Origin: Oceanobacillus halophilus
GTDB taxonomy: Bacteria; Bacillota; Bacilli; Bacillales; Amphibacillaceae
Length of the DNA: 50,724 nucleotides
Assembly: GCF_003628505.1 (NCBI RefSeq)
Contig: NZ_RBZP01000025.1
Span: 1 to 50,724, forward strand
Direction of reading: 5' to 3'
A program made the translations under genes and the position numbers. The number at the start of each line of letters is the position of its first letter. Position 1 is the first letter of the stretch. Positions 1 through 8,093 of this stretch are shown one piece after another. The notes under the pieces are model-generated. The model saw nothing but the letters and a program-made list of their open reading frames with translations, had not been told where the DNA came from and made no database searches.

Positions 1-1
1 G

Positions 2-67
2 AAAGAAACCGTATTTGATATTTTAAATATCGCATATAAACCAAACGTATCCGAAGCAAATGACTAA
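2..67 (+). CDS. 3' end of an unidentified gene cut by the window edge
   Basis: Reading frame 2 is open from the first bases and ends at TAA at 65-67, giving 21 residues that end in NVSEAND. No start is visible because the gene begins outside the window. The tail is too short to assign a family. It is listed because it runs unbroken from the edge and is followed by a hairpin and a REP repeat, as expected at a gene end. Confidence 0.35.
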   Translation, partial: KETVFDILNIAYKPNVSEAND

Positions 68-157
68 TCCCTTAGGAAAATGAAGTCTGAAAATAAAGTT
101 TCCTTAGGAGGCTTATTTCCGCATGCAGAAAATTATTTAGAAAAACAAAAAGAGAAA

Positions 158-204
158 AAGCTAACAAAAATTAATGATTTGTATTCATTATTTTTTGTTA
201 GCTT
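158..204 (+). terminator. long A/T-rich stem-loop, possible terminator
   Basis: AAGCTAACAAAAA pairs with TTTTTGTTAGCTT, and the stem continues inward with TTAATGA against TCATTA around a short loop. The position fits a terminator for the partial gene at 2-67. There is no T-run after the stem, so its activity is uncertain. Confidence 0.3.
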
Positions 205-213
205 GATGGCTAT

Positions 214-233
214 GGAACCTGTCCCCCCGTCCC
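214..233. repeat. REP-like half element
   Basis: A single half unit (GGAACCTGTCCCCCCGTCCC) of the GGGACAGGTTCC family. It is truncated on its left side and lies in the gap between the edge gene and the HAD hydrolase. Confidence 0.7.
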
Positions 234-308
234 ACACCACAACCCACACACACTTTAAATAATATTGTCGATATTCCCCGGGAAATGAAAGAAATAATAA
301 AAGAACGT

Positions 309-357
309 AAAAAAGAGACGATTTCCGTACGCCTGTTAAAGGCAATCGAAAATCGTC
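309..357 (-). terminator. intrinsic terminator of the HAD gene
   Basis: Read on the minus strand, GACGATTT pairs with AAATCGTC around a loop of about 25 nt and is followed by a T-rich run (TCTTTTTT). It lies directly after the stop codon of the HAD hydrolase. Confidence 0.7.
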
Positions 358-363
358 CCCATT

Positions 364-1065
364 TTATTTGCCGCCAAACAACTTCAGCAGCTCCTCAGCA
401 TTATATACAACTTTATCCGGTACTACTGTGTTTTCAGGCATTTCCCGCTTACGATGATTCATCCAAACAGCATTCCAGCCTGCTTGTTTCGCTCCAACCA
501 TATCATTAGCAAAGGAATCGCCCACGTACACGGTAGTAGCCCTGTCCAACTGTAGCTTATCTTCTATAATACGAAAAACTTCTTGTGTTGGTTTGGCATA
601 ACCAATAGCTCCGGAAATAAATGTATGTTCATCTGGAATCCATCTGCTTAAATTAAGTTGCTTAATCTTCATCGACTGATGGCCTTCCGATCCATTTGTT
701 AAAATAGCTAATTGCTTCCCCTGCTTATGCAGGAAATCCAACAGCTCTACTACTTCATCGAACAAAAATATCTTTTGCTGCTCTTCTACATATGCTTCCT
801 GAAATTCGATTGCCTTTCCAGTGCTGACAGTGATACCAACCTCCTCAAATGCATCCGTAACCCGGCGGATATGCATTTCTTGTACAGACATCTCGCCAGC
901 TTCACATTTATCAAAAAGAGAGTCACTATACTTCCGACTAATAATATAAAGCTCATCTAGTTCTTTCTCTGTAAAAGACTTATCGATCATTCTCTTACAT
1001 GTATTTTTAAAGGACATGGCCTGATCATATAACGTATCATCCACATCGAAAATAATTGTGTTCAT
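364..1065 (-). CDS. HAD-superfamily hydrolase, pyrimidine 5'-nucleotidase-like
   Basis: A 233-residue cytoplasmic phosphatase of the haloacid dehalogenase superfamily. Motif I is FDVDDTLYD near the N-terminus. Motif II is the ILTNGSEG segment, the motif III lysine lies in GYAKPTQEVF, and motif IV is YVGDSFANDMVGA. A helical cap of about 80 residues sits between motifs I and II, as in the YjjG/SDT1-like subfamily that dephosphorylates pyrimidine nucleotides. The substrate cannot be fixed from sequence. The start is the ATG at 1065, with GAGGAGG at 1071-1080. Longer in-frame starts lie inside the upstream REP repeat and are unlikely. It follows the cobalamin-uptake genes on the same strand, with a terminator just downstream, so it may be the last gene of that unit. 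Confidence 0.85.
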   Translation of the reverse strand: MNTIIFDVDDTLYDQAMSFKNTCKRMIDKSFTEKELDELYIISRKYSDSLFDKCEAGEMSVQEMHIRRVTDAFEEVGITVSTGKAIEFQEAYVEEQQKIFLFDEVVELLDFLHKQGKQLAILTNGSEGHQSMKIKQLNLSRWIPDEHTFISGAIGYAKPTQEVFRIIEDKLQLDRATTVYVGDSFANDMVGAKQAGWNAVWMNHRKREMPENTVVPDKVVYNAEELLKLFGGK

Positions 1066-1114
1066 TCTATCAACCTCCTCAACTATCATACCTGTATTGG
1101 AGGAAAACGTACAG

Positions 1115-1231
1115 TGGGACGAAGGGACAGGTTCCTTGTCCCACCGTGTGGGGACGAGGAACCTGTCCCCCTGTCCCCCCACAAACCTGTCCCCGCAAAT
1201 CTGGGACATCAAACCTGTCCCTCTGTCCCCC
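1115..1231. repeat. REP-like cluster of several half units
   Basis: One pair of units in inverted orientation (GGGACAGGTTCCTTGTCCC, then GGGACGAGGAACCTGTCCC), followed by two degenerate right-hand halves. It lies between the HAD gene and the S-component gene and overlaps the 3' end of the latter. Confidence 0.85.
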
Positions 1232-1754
1232 GCTTGGTGTTTTGGTTCCCTTGGATGGTGAATCGGTCTTGGGCGTATTTGATAAAGAATTTGGATACGA
1301 TTGGGTAGAAAACTAGCATAACCATGGCATTTCCGACAGCGTGGTAGGTGTCAAAGGGTAGGCCTGCTAGGTAATAGGGCCAAAATTTCCCGGCTACTTG
1401 ATAGGTTACTAGAGAAATAATCAACCCATAGAAATATCCGCTAAAAGCTGCATATAGAACTATGACTAATGTCGGGGTTTTTCTTTTGGATTTCCCTATG
1501 AACCCACTTATTACACCAATGAATACCCAGGCGACGACTTGCCAAACCGTCCAAATCCCCATACCCAATAAGATATTAGACAGAAAAGTTGTTAAAATAG
1601 CCATAATAGCGGCTGCGAGTGGACCTAGGAATAGTCCCGCAATGATAATTAACGATGTTACCGGCTGAATATTTGGGAGAAAAGCAAAAGCAAATCTGCC
1701 AACGACAGCAAGAGAGGCGAGCAGGGCAACGAGCGTCAATTTATACGTGTTCAT
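1209..1754 (-). CDS. ECF transporter S component, probably for cobalamin
   Basis: A 181-residue integral membrane protein with about five hydrophobic segments and the small size typical of ECF substrate-binding (S) components. S components capture a vitamin and work with a shared EcfA/A'/T energizing module, which is not in this window. Cobalamin is inferred as substrate from the B12 riboswitch upstream, the DUF4430 lipoprotein 3 nt ahead, and the B12-dependent pdu locus next door. The last residues (RGTEGQV) are encoded by the REP cluster, which also supplies the stop codon, so the native C-terminus has been replaced or extended. Confidence is high for membrane S component and moderate for B12. 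Confidence 0.75.
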   Translation of the reverse strand: MNTYKLTLVALLASLAVVGRFAFAFLPNIQPVTSLIIIAGLFLGPLAAAIMAILTTFLSNILLGMGIWTVWQVVAWVFIGVISGFIGKSKRKTPTLVIVLYAAFSGYFYGLIISLVTYQVAGKFWPYYLAGLPFDTYHAVGNAMVMLVFYPIVSKFFIKYAQDRFTIQGNQNTKRGTEGQV

Positions 1755-1757
1755 GGC

Positions 1758-2198
1758 CTATTTCCACGCTTGTAAATCAAATACCACTTCATCGCCAGGA
1801 TTTAATTCGTAATCTCCTGCGCCAACCGTTGGCATTTCATCATTTATAAAAAACATCCACGATTTTTCTTCTCCTTCTGCCGGAGCTTTGCCATCGATCG
1901 AAGTAATAAATGTTTCTTGTTCTTCAATTTCAAAGTTTTCCTTCATGACATCTAATAAAACCGCGCCTTCTTCAACCGGTACTTCCTTTTCCGTAATGGT
2001 TGTTTCTCCTTCATTTTCTGAAATGGTAATCGTTACAGTTTCCTCTACCGCATCAGAACTTTCCGCACTTTCCGCTTGTTCGGTATCTGCAGCTGTGTCT
2101 GTTTCCTCTGCATCTTCCGTATTTTCCCCTGAACCACATCCTACTAAAAATAAGGCCAATCCCAAAATAACAGCTATACGCATCATCCATTTATTCAT
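1758..2198 (-). CDS. DUF4430 lipoprotein, likely cobalamin-binding partner of the S component
   Basis: A 146-residue lipoprotein. It has a short signal peptide ending in the lipobox LVGC, a 40-residue acidic linker rich in Glu, Asp, Ala and Thr, then a DUF4430 domain related to the C-terminal domain of transcobalamin (about residues 50-146, with the segment NPGDEVVFDLQAW at the end). Proteins of this type are thought to hold or deliver corrinoids outside the membrane. It is the first gene behind the B12 riboswitch and terminator, so low intracellular B12 should raise its expression. The start at 2198 is preceded by AAAGGA about 10 nt upstream. Corrinoid binding is inferred from family and context. 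Confidence 0.8.
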   Translation of the reverse strand: MNKWMMRIAVILGLALFLVGCGSGENTEDAEETDTAADTEQAESAESSDAVEETVTITISENEGETTITEKEVPVEEGAVLLDVMKENFEIEEQETFITSIDGKAPAEGEEKSWMFFINDEMPTVGAGDYELNPGDEVVFDLQAWK

Positions 2199-2242
2199 CA
2201 GTTTCTCATCCTTTTCTTTGATAGATTTAATTGCTGTAAAAT

Positions 2243-2271
2243 TAAAAAAACATCTCTACGATAGAGATGTT
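2243..2271 (-). terminator. expression-platform terminator of the B12 riboswitch
   Basis: On the minus strand AACATCTCT pairs with AGAGATGTT through a five-base loop, followed directly by a run of seven T. It sits between the riboswitch aptamer and the lipoprotein start, where a transcription-attenuating terminator would act. Confidence 0.8.
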
Positions 2272-2282
2272 CACATTGAACC

Positions 2283-2500
2283 GCAGTCCGAAAAGATTTT
2301 CCGAACATACACACCTCCCTATCCGCGTAGGTTTACAATGGTGTAAAACTTGGGGAGATAGTTATCCTGGCTTCTGATATCAAATAAGTGATTCGACATC
2401 ATTCACAGTGGCGGGACCGCATTGGATTTTCACCAAATTTCCCTCCTCCAAATCTATACATCATATGAATTTGTTCAATCTTGATAGCAAAAATTCTAGT
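2283..2500 (-). promoter_or_regulatory. cobalamin riboswitch (B12 element)
   Basis: The minus strand carries the family hallmarks in order: GGTGAAAATCC, the B12-box core GCCACTG (plus-strand positions 2406-2412) followed by TGA, then GCCAGGATAACTA, and an A/G-rich 3' part. The downstream terminator hairpin completes an ON/OFF switch. It controls the DUF4430 lipoprotein and S-component genes. The boundaries are approximate; the 5' limit is set by the promoter at 2511-2539. Riboswitch identity comes from recognised consensus pieces and was not tested with a covariance model. Confidence 0.85.
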
Positions 2501-2510
2501 TGTTACTAAG

Positions 2511-2539
2511 ATTATACACCCTTCTATGAAATAAGGGAA
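2511..2539 (-). promoter_or_regulatory. sigma-A-like promoter for the riboswitch transcript
   Basis: A perfect TATAAT -10 box on the minus strand (2511-2516), with a weak -35 candidate TTCCCT 17 nt upstream (2534-2539). Transcription would begin near 2504, just before the riboswitch aptamer and just after the pduQ stop codon. Confidence 0.5.
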
Positions 2540-2552
2540 TAGACAAACTTCT

Positions 2553-3716
2553 TTAATATGCACTTTTCAGAATTTCCGTCAAACTTCTTTCACAAGCCTT
2601 TTTCGGGTTATCTCTCGTACATATATCCTTCATCGCTGATTTAGCCATTTTAGGCAAATGCTTCTCAAAAATATTTTTATCTATTAACATCTTGTTCAAT
2701 GAAATGGGAATGGAGAGTGTTTGATTTAGTTTGGTAATTTCCATCATCAAACATTTTACACCTTGTTCGGTCGATTCTCCTGAATAACCAATCCCTTTTG
2801 CAATCTCAGCATATTTTTCAGCAGCCGTCGAATGCTTCAAAGATCCATCTGTGAGCCCAGCATTATAGGCAATAACATAGGGAAGCAATATCGCATTGCT
2901 TTTTCCATGGGACAGATGAAATTTTGCACCAATGGCATGGGCTAAGCTATGATTAATTCCTAACGAAGCATTTTCAAATGCAATTCCTGCCATACAGGAC
3001 GCAATATGCAATTGTCTTCTTGCAAAGAGGTCATGCCCATAATGATACGCTTGCGGCAAGTGGGTAAACACCAAGTGAATAGCCTTTTCCGCTAATACAT
3101 CGGTAAATACCGTTGCTTTTTTCGAGACCATTGCCTCCAGTGCATGTGTCAGCACGTCCATTCCAGTCTCAGCAGTGAGTTTAGGGGGTAGGGATTCTGT
3201 CAGACTTTCATCTAAAATAGCCACATCAGGTATCATTAAACGGTCCTTTATCGGAATCTTCAATTTCCTTTCGCTATCGGTTACAACCGTATAGGATGTT
3301 ACCTCTGAACCTGAACCGCTTGTTGTGGGAATGGCGATGAATGTTGGTTTTTTAATAAACGCAGCTTCGACTAATTGCTTTTGTATTTGAATGGAGAAAT
3401 ACAGGACCACTTTTGCCACATCGATGGCCGACCCTCCACCTATCGCTAATAAGATATCAGGCTTTTCTTTCGTAAAAACCGATAATCCTTTTTTCACTAT
3501 TTCCAGGGATGGGTCAGATTCTACATCAGAAAAAATTTGATAAGCATTACCTTTTGGTTTGATTATTTCTTCTACCTTTGAAATAATGCCTAACTTGATC
3601 ATGGATTGATCTGTTATTATAAGAATATTTTTATCTTCCATATTTCCTAAGTAATTCAGTGTATGTTCTCCATTGATAATTTCTGGTCCTACATAAAAAT
3701 TGTACATAGACTTCAA
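2553..3716 (-). CDS. pduQ: PduQ-type iron-containing alcohol dehydrogenase
   Basis: Group III (iron-dependent) alcohol dehydrogenase. It reduces the microcompartment aldehyde to the alcohol, recycling NADH to NAD+ for PduP. The NAD-binding GGGSAIDVAK is near residue 95. The metal-ligand region shows GMDVLTHALEAM and later NHSLAHAIGAKFHLSHGKS, giving the Asp and three His of the family. It is the last gene of the pdu operon, as in Listeria. The start is uncertain. A GTG at 3722 overlaps the GGGGG ribosome site, and an ATG at 3707 is rather far. The TTG at 3716 has the best spacing and gives about 387 residues. Propanol versus 1,3-propanediol as product cannot be decided. Confidence 0.85.
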   Translation of the reverse strand: MKSMYNFYVGPEIINGEHTLNYLGNMEDKNILIITDQSMIKLGIISKVEEIIKPKGNAYQIFSDVESDPSLEIVKKGLSVFTKEKPDILLAIGGGSAIDVAKVVLYFSIQIQKQLVEAAFIKKPTFIAIPTTSGSGSEVTSYTVVTDSERKLKIPIKDRLMIPDVAILDESLTESLPPKLTAETGMDVLTHALEAMVSKKATVFTDVLAEKAIHLVFTHLPQAYHYGHDLFARRQLHIASCMAGIAFENASLGINHSLAHAIGAKFHLSHGKSNAILLPYVIAYNAGLTDGSLKHSTAAEKYAEIAKGIGYSGESTEQGVKCLMMEITKLNQTLSIPISLNKMLIDKNIFEKHLPKMAKSAMKDICTRDNPKKACERSLTEILKSAY

Positions 3717-3787
3717 ATTCACCCCCTTTATTGCAATTATTTGATTAGAAAATGATGCATTGGAAATGGACTAAAACTGAACACTTA

Positions 3788-5182
3788 CTATCGAATAAAC
3801 AAACCATCCACCAATACACAACGCCTCGTTCTAGCAAAGTCCTTTGCGGATGTCAGCCCTTCTCCTGTAGGACCAGCTATAGTAAATGTAGAATAGCCTT
3901 CTCCACCAGCACCAATTCCTGCATAAGATGGTCCATTTTTCACAAATATAGTTGTCTGAATGGCCCTTGCAAATTTAGTTAGATGATCGACATTTTTGGA
4001 ATGCATGATTGCAGTATGTCTAAAACCATGTTCTACCTCTACCGCTAAATCTACCGCTGCATCAAAACTACTCACTCGAACGATTGGCAGTACCGGCATC
4101 ATTAGTTCTTCTTGTACAAAAGGGTGGTCAGCATCTGTTTCCATAATGATGGCACGTACTTCTTTATCACATTGAATGCCAATTTGATTTAGGATATAGG
4201 CCGCATCCTTTCCTACGAATTCTCTGTTTGGTTTGCCATCTACCATAATTAATTCTTCTAGTTTTCTTAACTCTTGTTTGTCTTCTATGGTATAAACAGC
4301 TTGTTTTTTCATACTAAAAATTAAATAATCGGCAACAGATTCAACGACTATTACTTCTTTTTCAGAAGTACATGGGAGGTTATTGTCAAAACTGCACCCA
4401 TCAATGATATCTTTCGCTGCTTTTTCAATATCAGCTGTTTCGTCCACAACCGCTGGGGGATTCCCAGCCCCTGCACCTATGGCTTTTTTACCAGTTGACA
4501 GTGCTGCTTTCACTAACCCTGGTCCACCTGTTGCTACTATCATTCTAATCTTTTTGTGGTTCATAAGGACGTCAGCTTGTTGGATGGTTGGGTCGTTTAC
4601 CGTCGTAATTAAATTTGCTGGTCCTCCGGCTGCAACAATCGCTTCATTAAGTAATTGAATAGCTTTTAACGATGTATTTTTGGCTCTGGGATGCGGACTG
4701 AATACCACCGCATTTCCTGCTGCTATCATTCCAATCGCATTGCATATTACCGTTTCTGTTGGATTCGTTGTTGGGGTGATAGAGCCAATTACCCCGTATG
4801 GAGATAATTCAACAACCGTTAATCCATTATCTCCTGTAAAGGAATCAGATTTCAAATCCTCTATGCCTGGCGTATAATCTGCAGCCATCTTATTCTTTAT
4901 TATTTTATCGTCTATTCTTCCCATGCCTGATTCTTCAACTGCCATTTTTGAAAACAACTCTGCATTTCCTCTTGAAACGTTTCTAATCGCTTGAATAATC
5001 TTTTGTCTGCGTTCCAGCGTAAGTTTCACTAATTCTTTCTGTGCTTTATCTGCAGCTTCAATGGCATCGTTCATATCCAAAAAAACGCCATGTGCCGTGG
5101 TCGTTACTTCTTGTTCATGACGATCGATTTCGTGTATTACTTTGGAAACAAGGGTTTTTAAATCATTCAACTCCATACTCAT
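3788..5182 (-). CDS. pduP: CoA-acylating propionaldehyde dehydrogenase PduP
   Basis: A 464-residue aldehyde dehydrogenase superfamily enzyme converting propionaldehyde (or 3-hydroxypropionaldehyde) plus CoA and NAD+ to the acyl-CoA. The catalytic Cys is in NNLPCTSEKE, with the GAGAGNPPAVVDET segment just before it. Residues 1-20 form a short amphipathic helix (LNDLKTLVSKVIHEI), separated from the body by a linker. This is the classic encapsulation peptide that targets PduP to the microcompartment lumen. It starts 4 nt after the pduO stop codon with a GAGGTGA site, so the genes are translationally linked. Its acyl-CoA product is passed to PduL. Confidence 0.95.
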   Translation of the reverse strand: MSMELNDLKTLVSKVIHEIDRHEQEVTTTAHGVFLDMNDAIEAADKAQKELVKLTLERRQKIIQAIRNVSRGNAELFSKMAVEESGMGRIDDKIIKNKMAADYTPGIEDLKSDSFTGDNGLTVVELSPYGVIGSITPTTNPTETVICNAIGMIAAGNAVVFSPHPRAKNTSLKAIQLLNEAIVAAGGPANLITTVNDPTIQQADVLMNHKKIRMIVATGGPGLVKAALSTGKKAIGAGAGNPPAVVDETADIEKAAKDIIDGCSFDNNLPCTSEKEVIVVESVADYLIFSMKKQAVYTIEDKQELRKLEELIMVDGKPNREFVGKDAAYILNQIGIQCDKEVRAIIMETDADHPFVQEELMMPVLPIVRVSSFDAAVDLAVEVEHGFRHTAIMHSKNVDHLTKFARAIQTTIFVKNGPSYAGIGAGGEGYSTFTIAGPTGEGLTSAKDFARTRRCVLVDGLFIR

Positions 5183-5186
5183 CTTC

Positions 5187-6167
5187 TCACCTCAATACTT
5201 TATTGAATTGCCCTAACACTTCTTCTGCAATTTTTCTATCTTCTTGTACTGTTCCTCCACTTACTCCAATGGCGCCAACTACACGTCCATTCAATATTAG
5301 TGGGTAACCTCCACCAAACGTTACAATCCGGTTTTGATTGGTAGCGGATATCCCATATAAATCTGCACCAGGTTGCGCTTGTTCAGAAATCTCATGGGTT
5401 GGCATTTTTAAAGCAAGTGCACTATATGCCTTATTTTCAGATAGATCTATACTTGCCAGCAAACTTCCTTCCATTCGATGCAAGAGGATGGTATTCCCAT
5501 GTTCATCAACAACTGTAAAGGTAATCGGAACATTGATCTTACTGGCAGCCTCTTCAGCCCATTCTGCCAATTTTTTGGCCGTTTTCAAACACAATTCAAC
5601 CTTGTCTCCCTGATTCAACTTTTGAACTACTTTTTGTTTTACTTGCTCTATGAAACAATGATTCGCTTCTGTCCTTGCTAGCATGAAAACTGTATCCGAA
5701 AGCCGGTTCATATATTTCTTTAATTCATCTCGAACTGTCTCCAGCCTATCCAATTTCACGATAAGTCTTTCTGCCCTGCGAATGATGGATCTAGCTTGAT
5801 GTAAAGCAGCAGAAGCAGTTGTTTCCCCAGGGATAATAAACTTATGAAGAGGTCCAAGTTTCTTATCTAAACGATCAATCGTTTTTTCCAAGTAGGAAAT
5901 ATCCGCCCTCTTAATTTTATTGGTTAGTAAATCCTTTCCTTTCTCGTCACTTGCAAGCTCTGCTCCTATAACAAAAATCTTTGCTTGGATATTTTTTATG
6001 CTTTTCTTTAATTCTTCGTCCGTTATAAGAGAATAGGCTAAACCTAAAGAGGCATTGGCTTCATCTAGGGTTCCGTAACAAGATACTTTCAGACTATCTT
6101 TTTCTATTCTAGAACCGCCCAAAAGCCCTGTCTCTCCTCCATCTCCTTTTTTCGTATAGATTGCCAT
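5187..6167 (-). CDS. pduO: PduO-type ATP:cob(I)alamin adenosyltransferase with GlcG/HbpS-like domain
   Basis: A 326-residue two-domain protein. Residues 1-185 are the PduO-type adenosyltransferase, with the ATP-binding N-terminus YTKKGDGGETGLLGG and the conserved RxxxRRAE pattern seen as ARSIIRRAERL. Residues 190-326 are a GlcG/DUF336 domain, known from HbpS proteins to bind heme or corrinoid. It makes adenosylcobalamin for the dehydratase from cob(I)alamin supplied by PduS. Full-length fusion as in Salmonella PduO. It lies between pduN and pduP with short gaps. Confidence 0.95.
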   Translation of the reverse strand: MAIYTKKGDGGETGLLGGSRIEKDSLKVSCYGTLDEANASLGLAYSLITDEELKKSIKNIQAKIFVIGAELASDEKGKDLLTNKIKRADISYLEKTIDRLDKKLGPLHKFIIPGETTASAALHQARSIIRRAERLIVKLDRLETVRDELKKYMNRLSDTVFMLARTEANHCFIEQVKQKVVQKLNQGDKVELCLKTAKKLAEWAEEAASKINVPITFTVVDEHGNTILLHRMEGSLLASIDLSENKAYSALALKMPTHEISEQAQPGADLYGISATNQNRIVTFGGGYPLILNGRVVGAIGVSGGTVQEDRKIAEEVLGQFNKVLR

Positions 6168-6182
6168 GAAGTATACCTCCCC

Positions 6183-6458
6183 CTATTTATCTACTTCGAC
6201 ACTATCAATAATGGCAACAATAGCAGTATCTACTGCAGATTCCTTTCCAGTAATAATCCTTGCAGAACTTCCCTTCGTGAGGAGGACGATTTCTCCATTT
6301 CCCGCTCCAACTGTATCAATAGCAATCTCAGAAGATCCTTCCACCTGTAAATCAACATTTAATTTTTCAACAATTAGCATTTTCCTACCTAGCAAGCTTT
6401 CATCTTTAGTGGTTGCCACAATATTCCCTATTACTCTGCCTATATACATTTCATTCAC
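6183..6458 (-). CDS. pduN: PduN, pentameric vertex shell protein
   Basis: A 91-residue EutN/CcmL-family protein starting MYIGRVIGNIVAT, the typical bacterial microcompartment vertex fold that caps the icosahedral corners as pentamers. The VDTVGAGNGE segment corresponds to the pore-lining loop of the family. Its start overlaps the end of the upstream flavoprotein-like gene by 8 nt. The C-terminus IIDSVEVDK is typical. The two residues before MYIGR come from the ATG at 6458; the ATG two codons on (6452) is equally plausible. Confidence 0.93.
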   Translation of the reverse strand: MNEMYIGRVIGNIVATTKDESLLGRKMLIVEKLNVDLQVEGSSEIAIDTVGAGNGEIVLLTKGSSARIITGKESAVDTAIVAIIDSVEVDK

Positions 6459-7236
6459 CTGACCTTACTATCTTGACACCTGCAGAATTGGCAGTTTCTA
6501 TAGCTAGAGGAGTAACAATCGTATTCGAATGAATAGTTAGTACGCCTCCATTTTCTCTCGCTCTCATCACATCTTGTCTGGTAATAACCTGTTTCTTATC
6601 GGTGTTGATTACTGTTTGATTAGTTGTTGATTTTACTTGTTTTTCGTAAAATCTTGTTTGCTGATAGTGAATGACAGACTTCTGTATATGTTCTGCACCA
6701 ACTAGTTTTATCCCAAAATCCTCCAGTCTTGTTAAATACTCATCATACATATTTATATAGCTAGACGATGGCATTTTTCTTCCTGCTTTCAGACGGAAAG
6801 GGTGTTCCGGTGTACAAGCATCTTCAGCAGCAATGATTGGGAGCCCTTCCATCAGAAATTTTGAAATAATATTTGTGGCAAGACTGTCTGAAATACCAAG
6901 GGCTACCTTAGCGGCCGTATTCATTGTTAATGTTGGAATGAGTAAAATAGAAGAGTCTTGAGAAAGGAATTGGATACCTTTATTCTCACTTTCTACATAG
7001 ACAGTTTTTATCGAAAGTTCCTTTTGAATTAGTTCTTTAGTGACAATATGTTCCGCACTACTCGAAAGTACGACCTTTAGCTTCCAACCATTTTTCTGGA
7101 GCTTTTTTAATTGTTCCATGGATTCATGAAATCCAATTGCTCCACCTGTAAAAACAACAAGAGCCTGATGCTCTCTTTCTTGAAGTTTGGCAAGGACTCT
7201 ATCAACAATTAAATTAATGACATCATCTGTTTTCAC
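6451..7236 (-). CDS. pdu-locus flavoprotein-like protein with encapsulation-type N-terminus
   Basis: A 261-residue protein in the slot occupied in Listeria pdu loci by an uncharacterised gene and in enteric loci by pduM. Residues 1-20 (DDVINLIVDRVLAKLQE) form an amphipathic helix like the encapsulation peptides of PduP and PduL. Residues 25-170 resemble a flavoprotein (phosphopantothenoylcysteine decarboxylase-like) Rossmann fold: LVVFTGGAIG, then LKVVLSSSAE, then ILLIPTLTMNTAAKVALG. Residues 200-261 resemble the C-terminal helical part of other pdu accessory proteins (TRQDVMRARENGG). No reaction is known to me, and FMN binding is an inference. The stop overlaps pduN. Confidence 0.7.
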   Translation of the reverse strand: MKTDDVINLIVDRVLAKLQEREHQALVVFTGGAIGFHESMEQLKKLQKNGWKLKVVLSSSAEHIVTKELIQKELSIKTVYVESENKGIQFLSQDSSILLIPTLTMNTAAKVALGISDSLATNIISKFLMEGLPIIAAEDACTPEHPFRLKAGRKMPSSSYINMYDEYLTRLEDFGIKLVGAEHIQKSVIHYQQTRFYEKQVKSTTNQTVINTDKKQVITRQDVMRARENGGVLTIHSNTIVTPLAIETANSAGVKIVRSGE

Positions 7237-7254
7237 GTTTACTCACCTCGAATT

Positions 7255-8076
7255 TTAGCCATTCATGGCAATGCCTAAAGGAGTAATAAAAAGAGGATGT
7301 ACTGGCTTTAGGCAAGATATTCCAATTTGCTGTGTAAAAACATCCGTAAATGAATGAAAACTGGAGGAACCACCAACGATATAGATGGTATCTATATCGA
7401 AACCAGTAATATGACGTTTCGTGATGGAAGCCATTTTTTCTACTACTGGTTTAATAATGGGGAAAACAGCCTCTCCTTGTTTTTTATCCTTCTTCCGTGC
7501 TTCTGCTTCTTCAAAAGATATGTCATAGTAACCTGCTATCGTCAGTGACATATGAGTACCACCAGTTGGTTCATCCGCAGTATAAATAACTTCACCATCT
7601 TGTAAGATGCTAATCCCTGTCGTTCCTCCACCAACATCAACAACTGCGCCATCTTGGATCCCTAATACAGAAGCTGCAGCAGTAGGCTCGTCTATAATGG
7701 ATGAAACATCAAACATTGCTGATTCTAGTATATTTTTGATTGCCTTTTTATCGTTTCCCATGGTTCCTGGTGGGACAGAACCAGCAGCAGTAGTCAAATT
7801 CAAACCTAGTTGTGCTTCTATCTCTTTTTTCAAGTTTTTCACAATGTCCACTGCCCCTACATAATCCACAACAAGACCATCTCTAACAACGGACGCAGGA
7901 TAAATGGAACCCGCAATCGGTTTATTCTCCTCATTTAAAACTGCCAACACTATATTAGCCGTTCCTAAATCTACGCCCACTTTAACTTTTTCATTAGAAC
8001 TTAGTTTCGCTGGCTTTTGAATTCGTTCTGCAAAGCTATGAATATACTGATTTACTTTTTCCATATCGATTGACAT
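7255..8076 (-). CDS. eutJ: EutJ-like Hsp70/actin-fold chaperone
   Basis: A 273-residue ATPase-fold protein of the EutJ family (actin/Hsp70 superfamily without the peptide-binding domain). Phosphate-binding motifs are VGVDLGTANIVLAVL (phosphate 1), AVVDVGGGTTGISIL (phosphate 2) and the adenosine motif IYIVGGSSSFHSF. The GTMGNDKKAIKNILE and DEPTAAASVLG segments match the family. A proposed role is chaperoning or assisting reactivation of B12 enzymes within the microcompartment, but this is unproven. It is commonly located between pduL and the flavoprotein gene in Gram-positive pdu loci, as here. Confidence 0.88.
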   Translation of the reverse strand: MSIDMEKVNQYIHSFAERIQKPAKLSSNEKVKVGVDLGTANIVLAVLNEENKPIAGSIYPASVVRDGLVVDYVGAVDIVKNLKKEIEAQLGLNLTTAAGSVPPGTMGNDKKAIKNILESAMFDVSSIIDEPTAAASVLGIQDGAVVDVGGGTTGISILQDGEVIYTADEPTGGTHMSLTIAGYYDISFEEAEARKKDKKQGEAVFPIIKPVVEKMASITKRHITGFDIDTIYIVGGSSSFHSFTDVFTQQIGISCLKPVHPLFITPLGIAMNG

Positions 8077-8093
8077 AGGCCTTTTAACCTCGC

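Noticed and set aside
80..262. 60-residue open frame after the window edge
   Set aside because: It runs through the hairpin at 158-204 and into a REP half element, has no good ribosome binding site, and ends in repeat-encoded residues.
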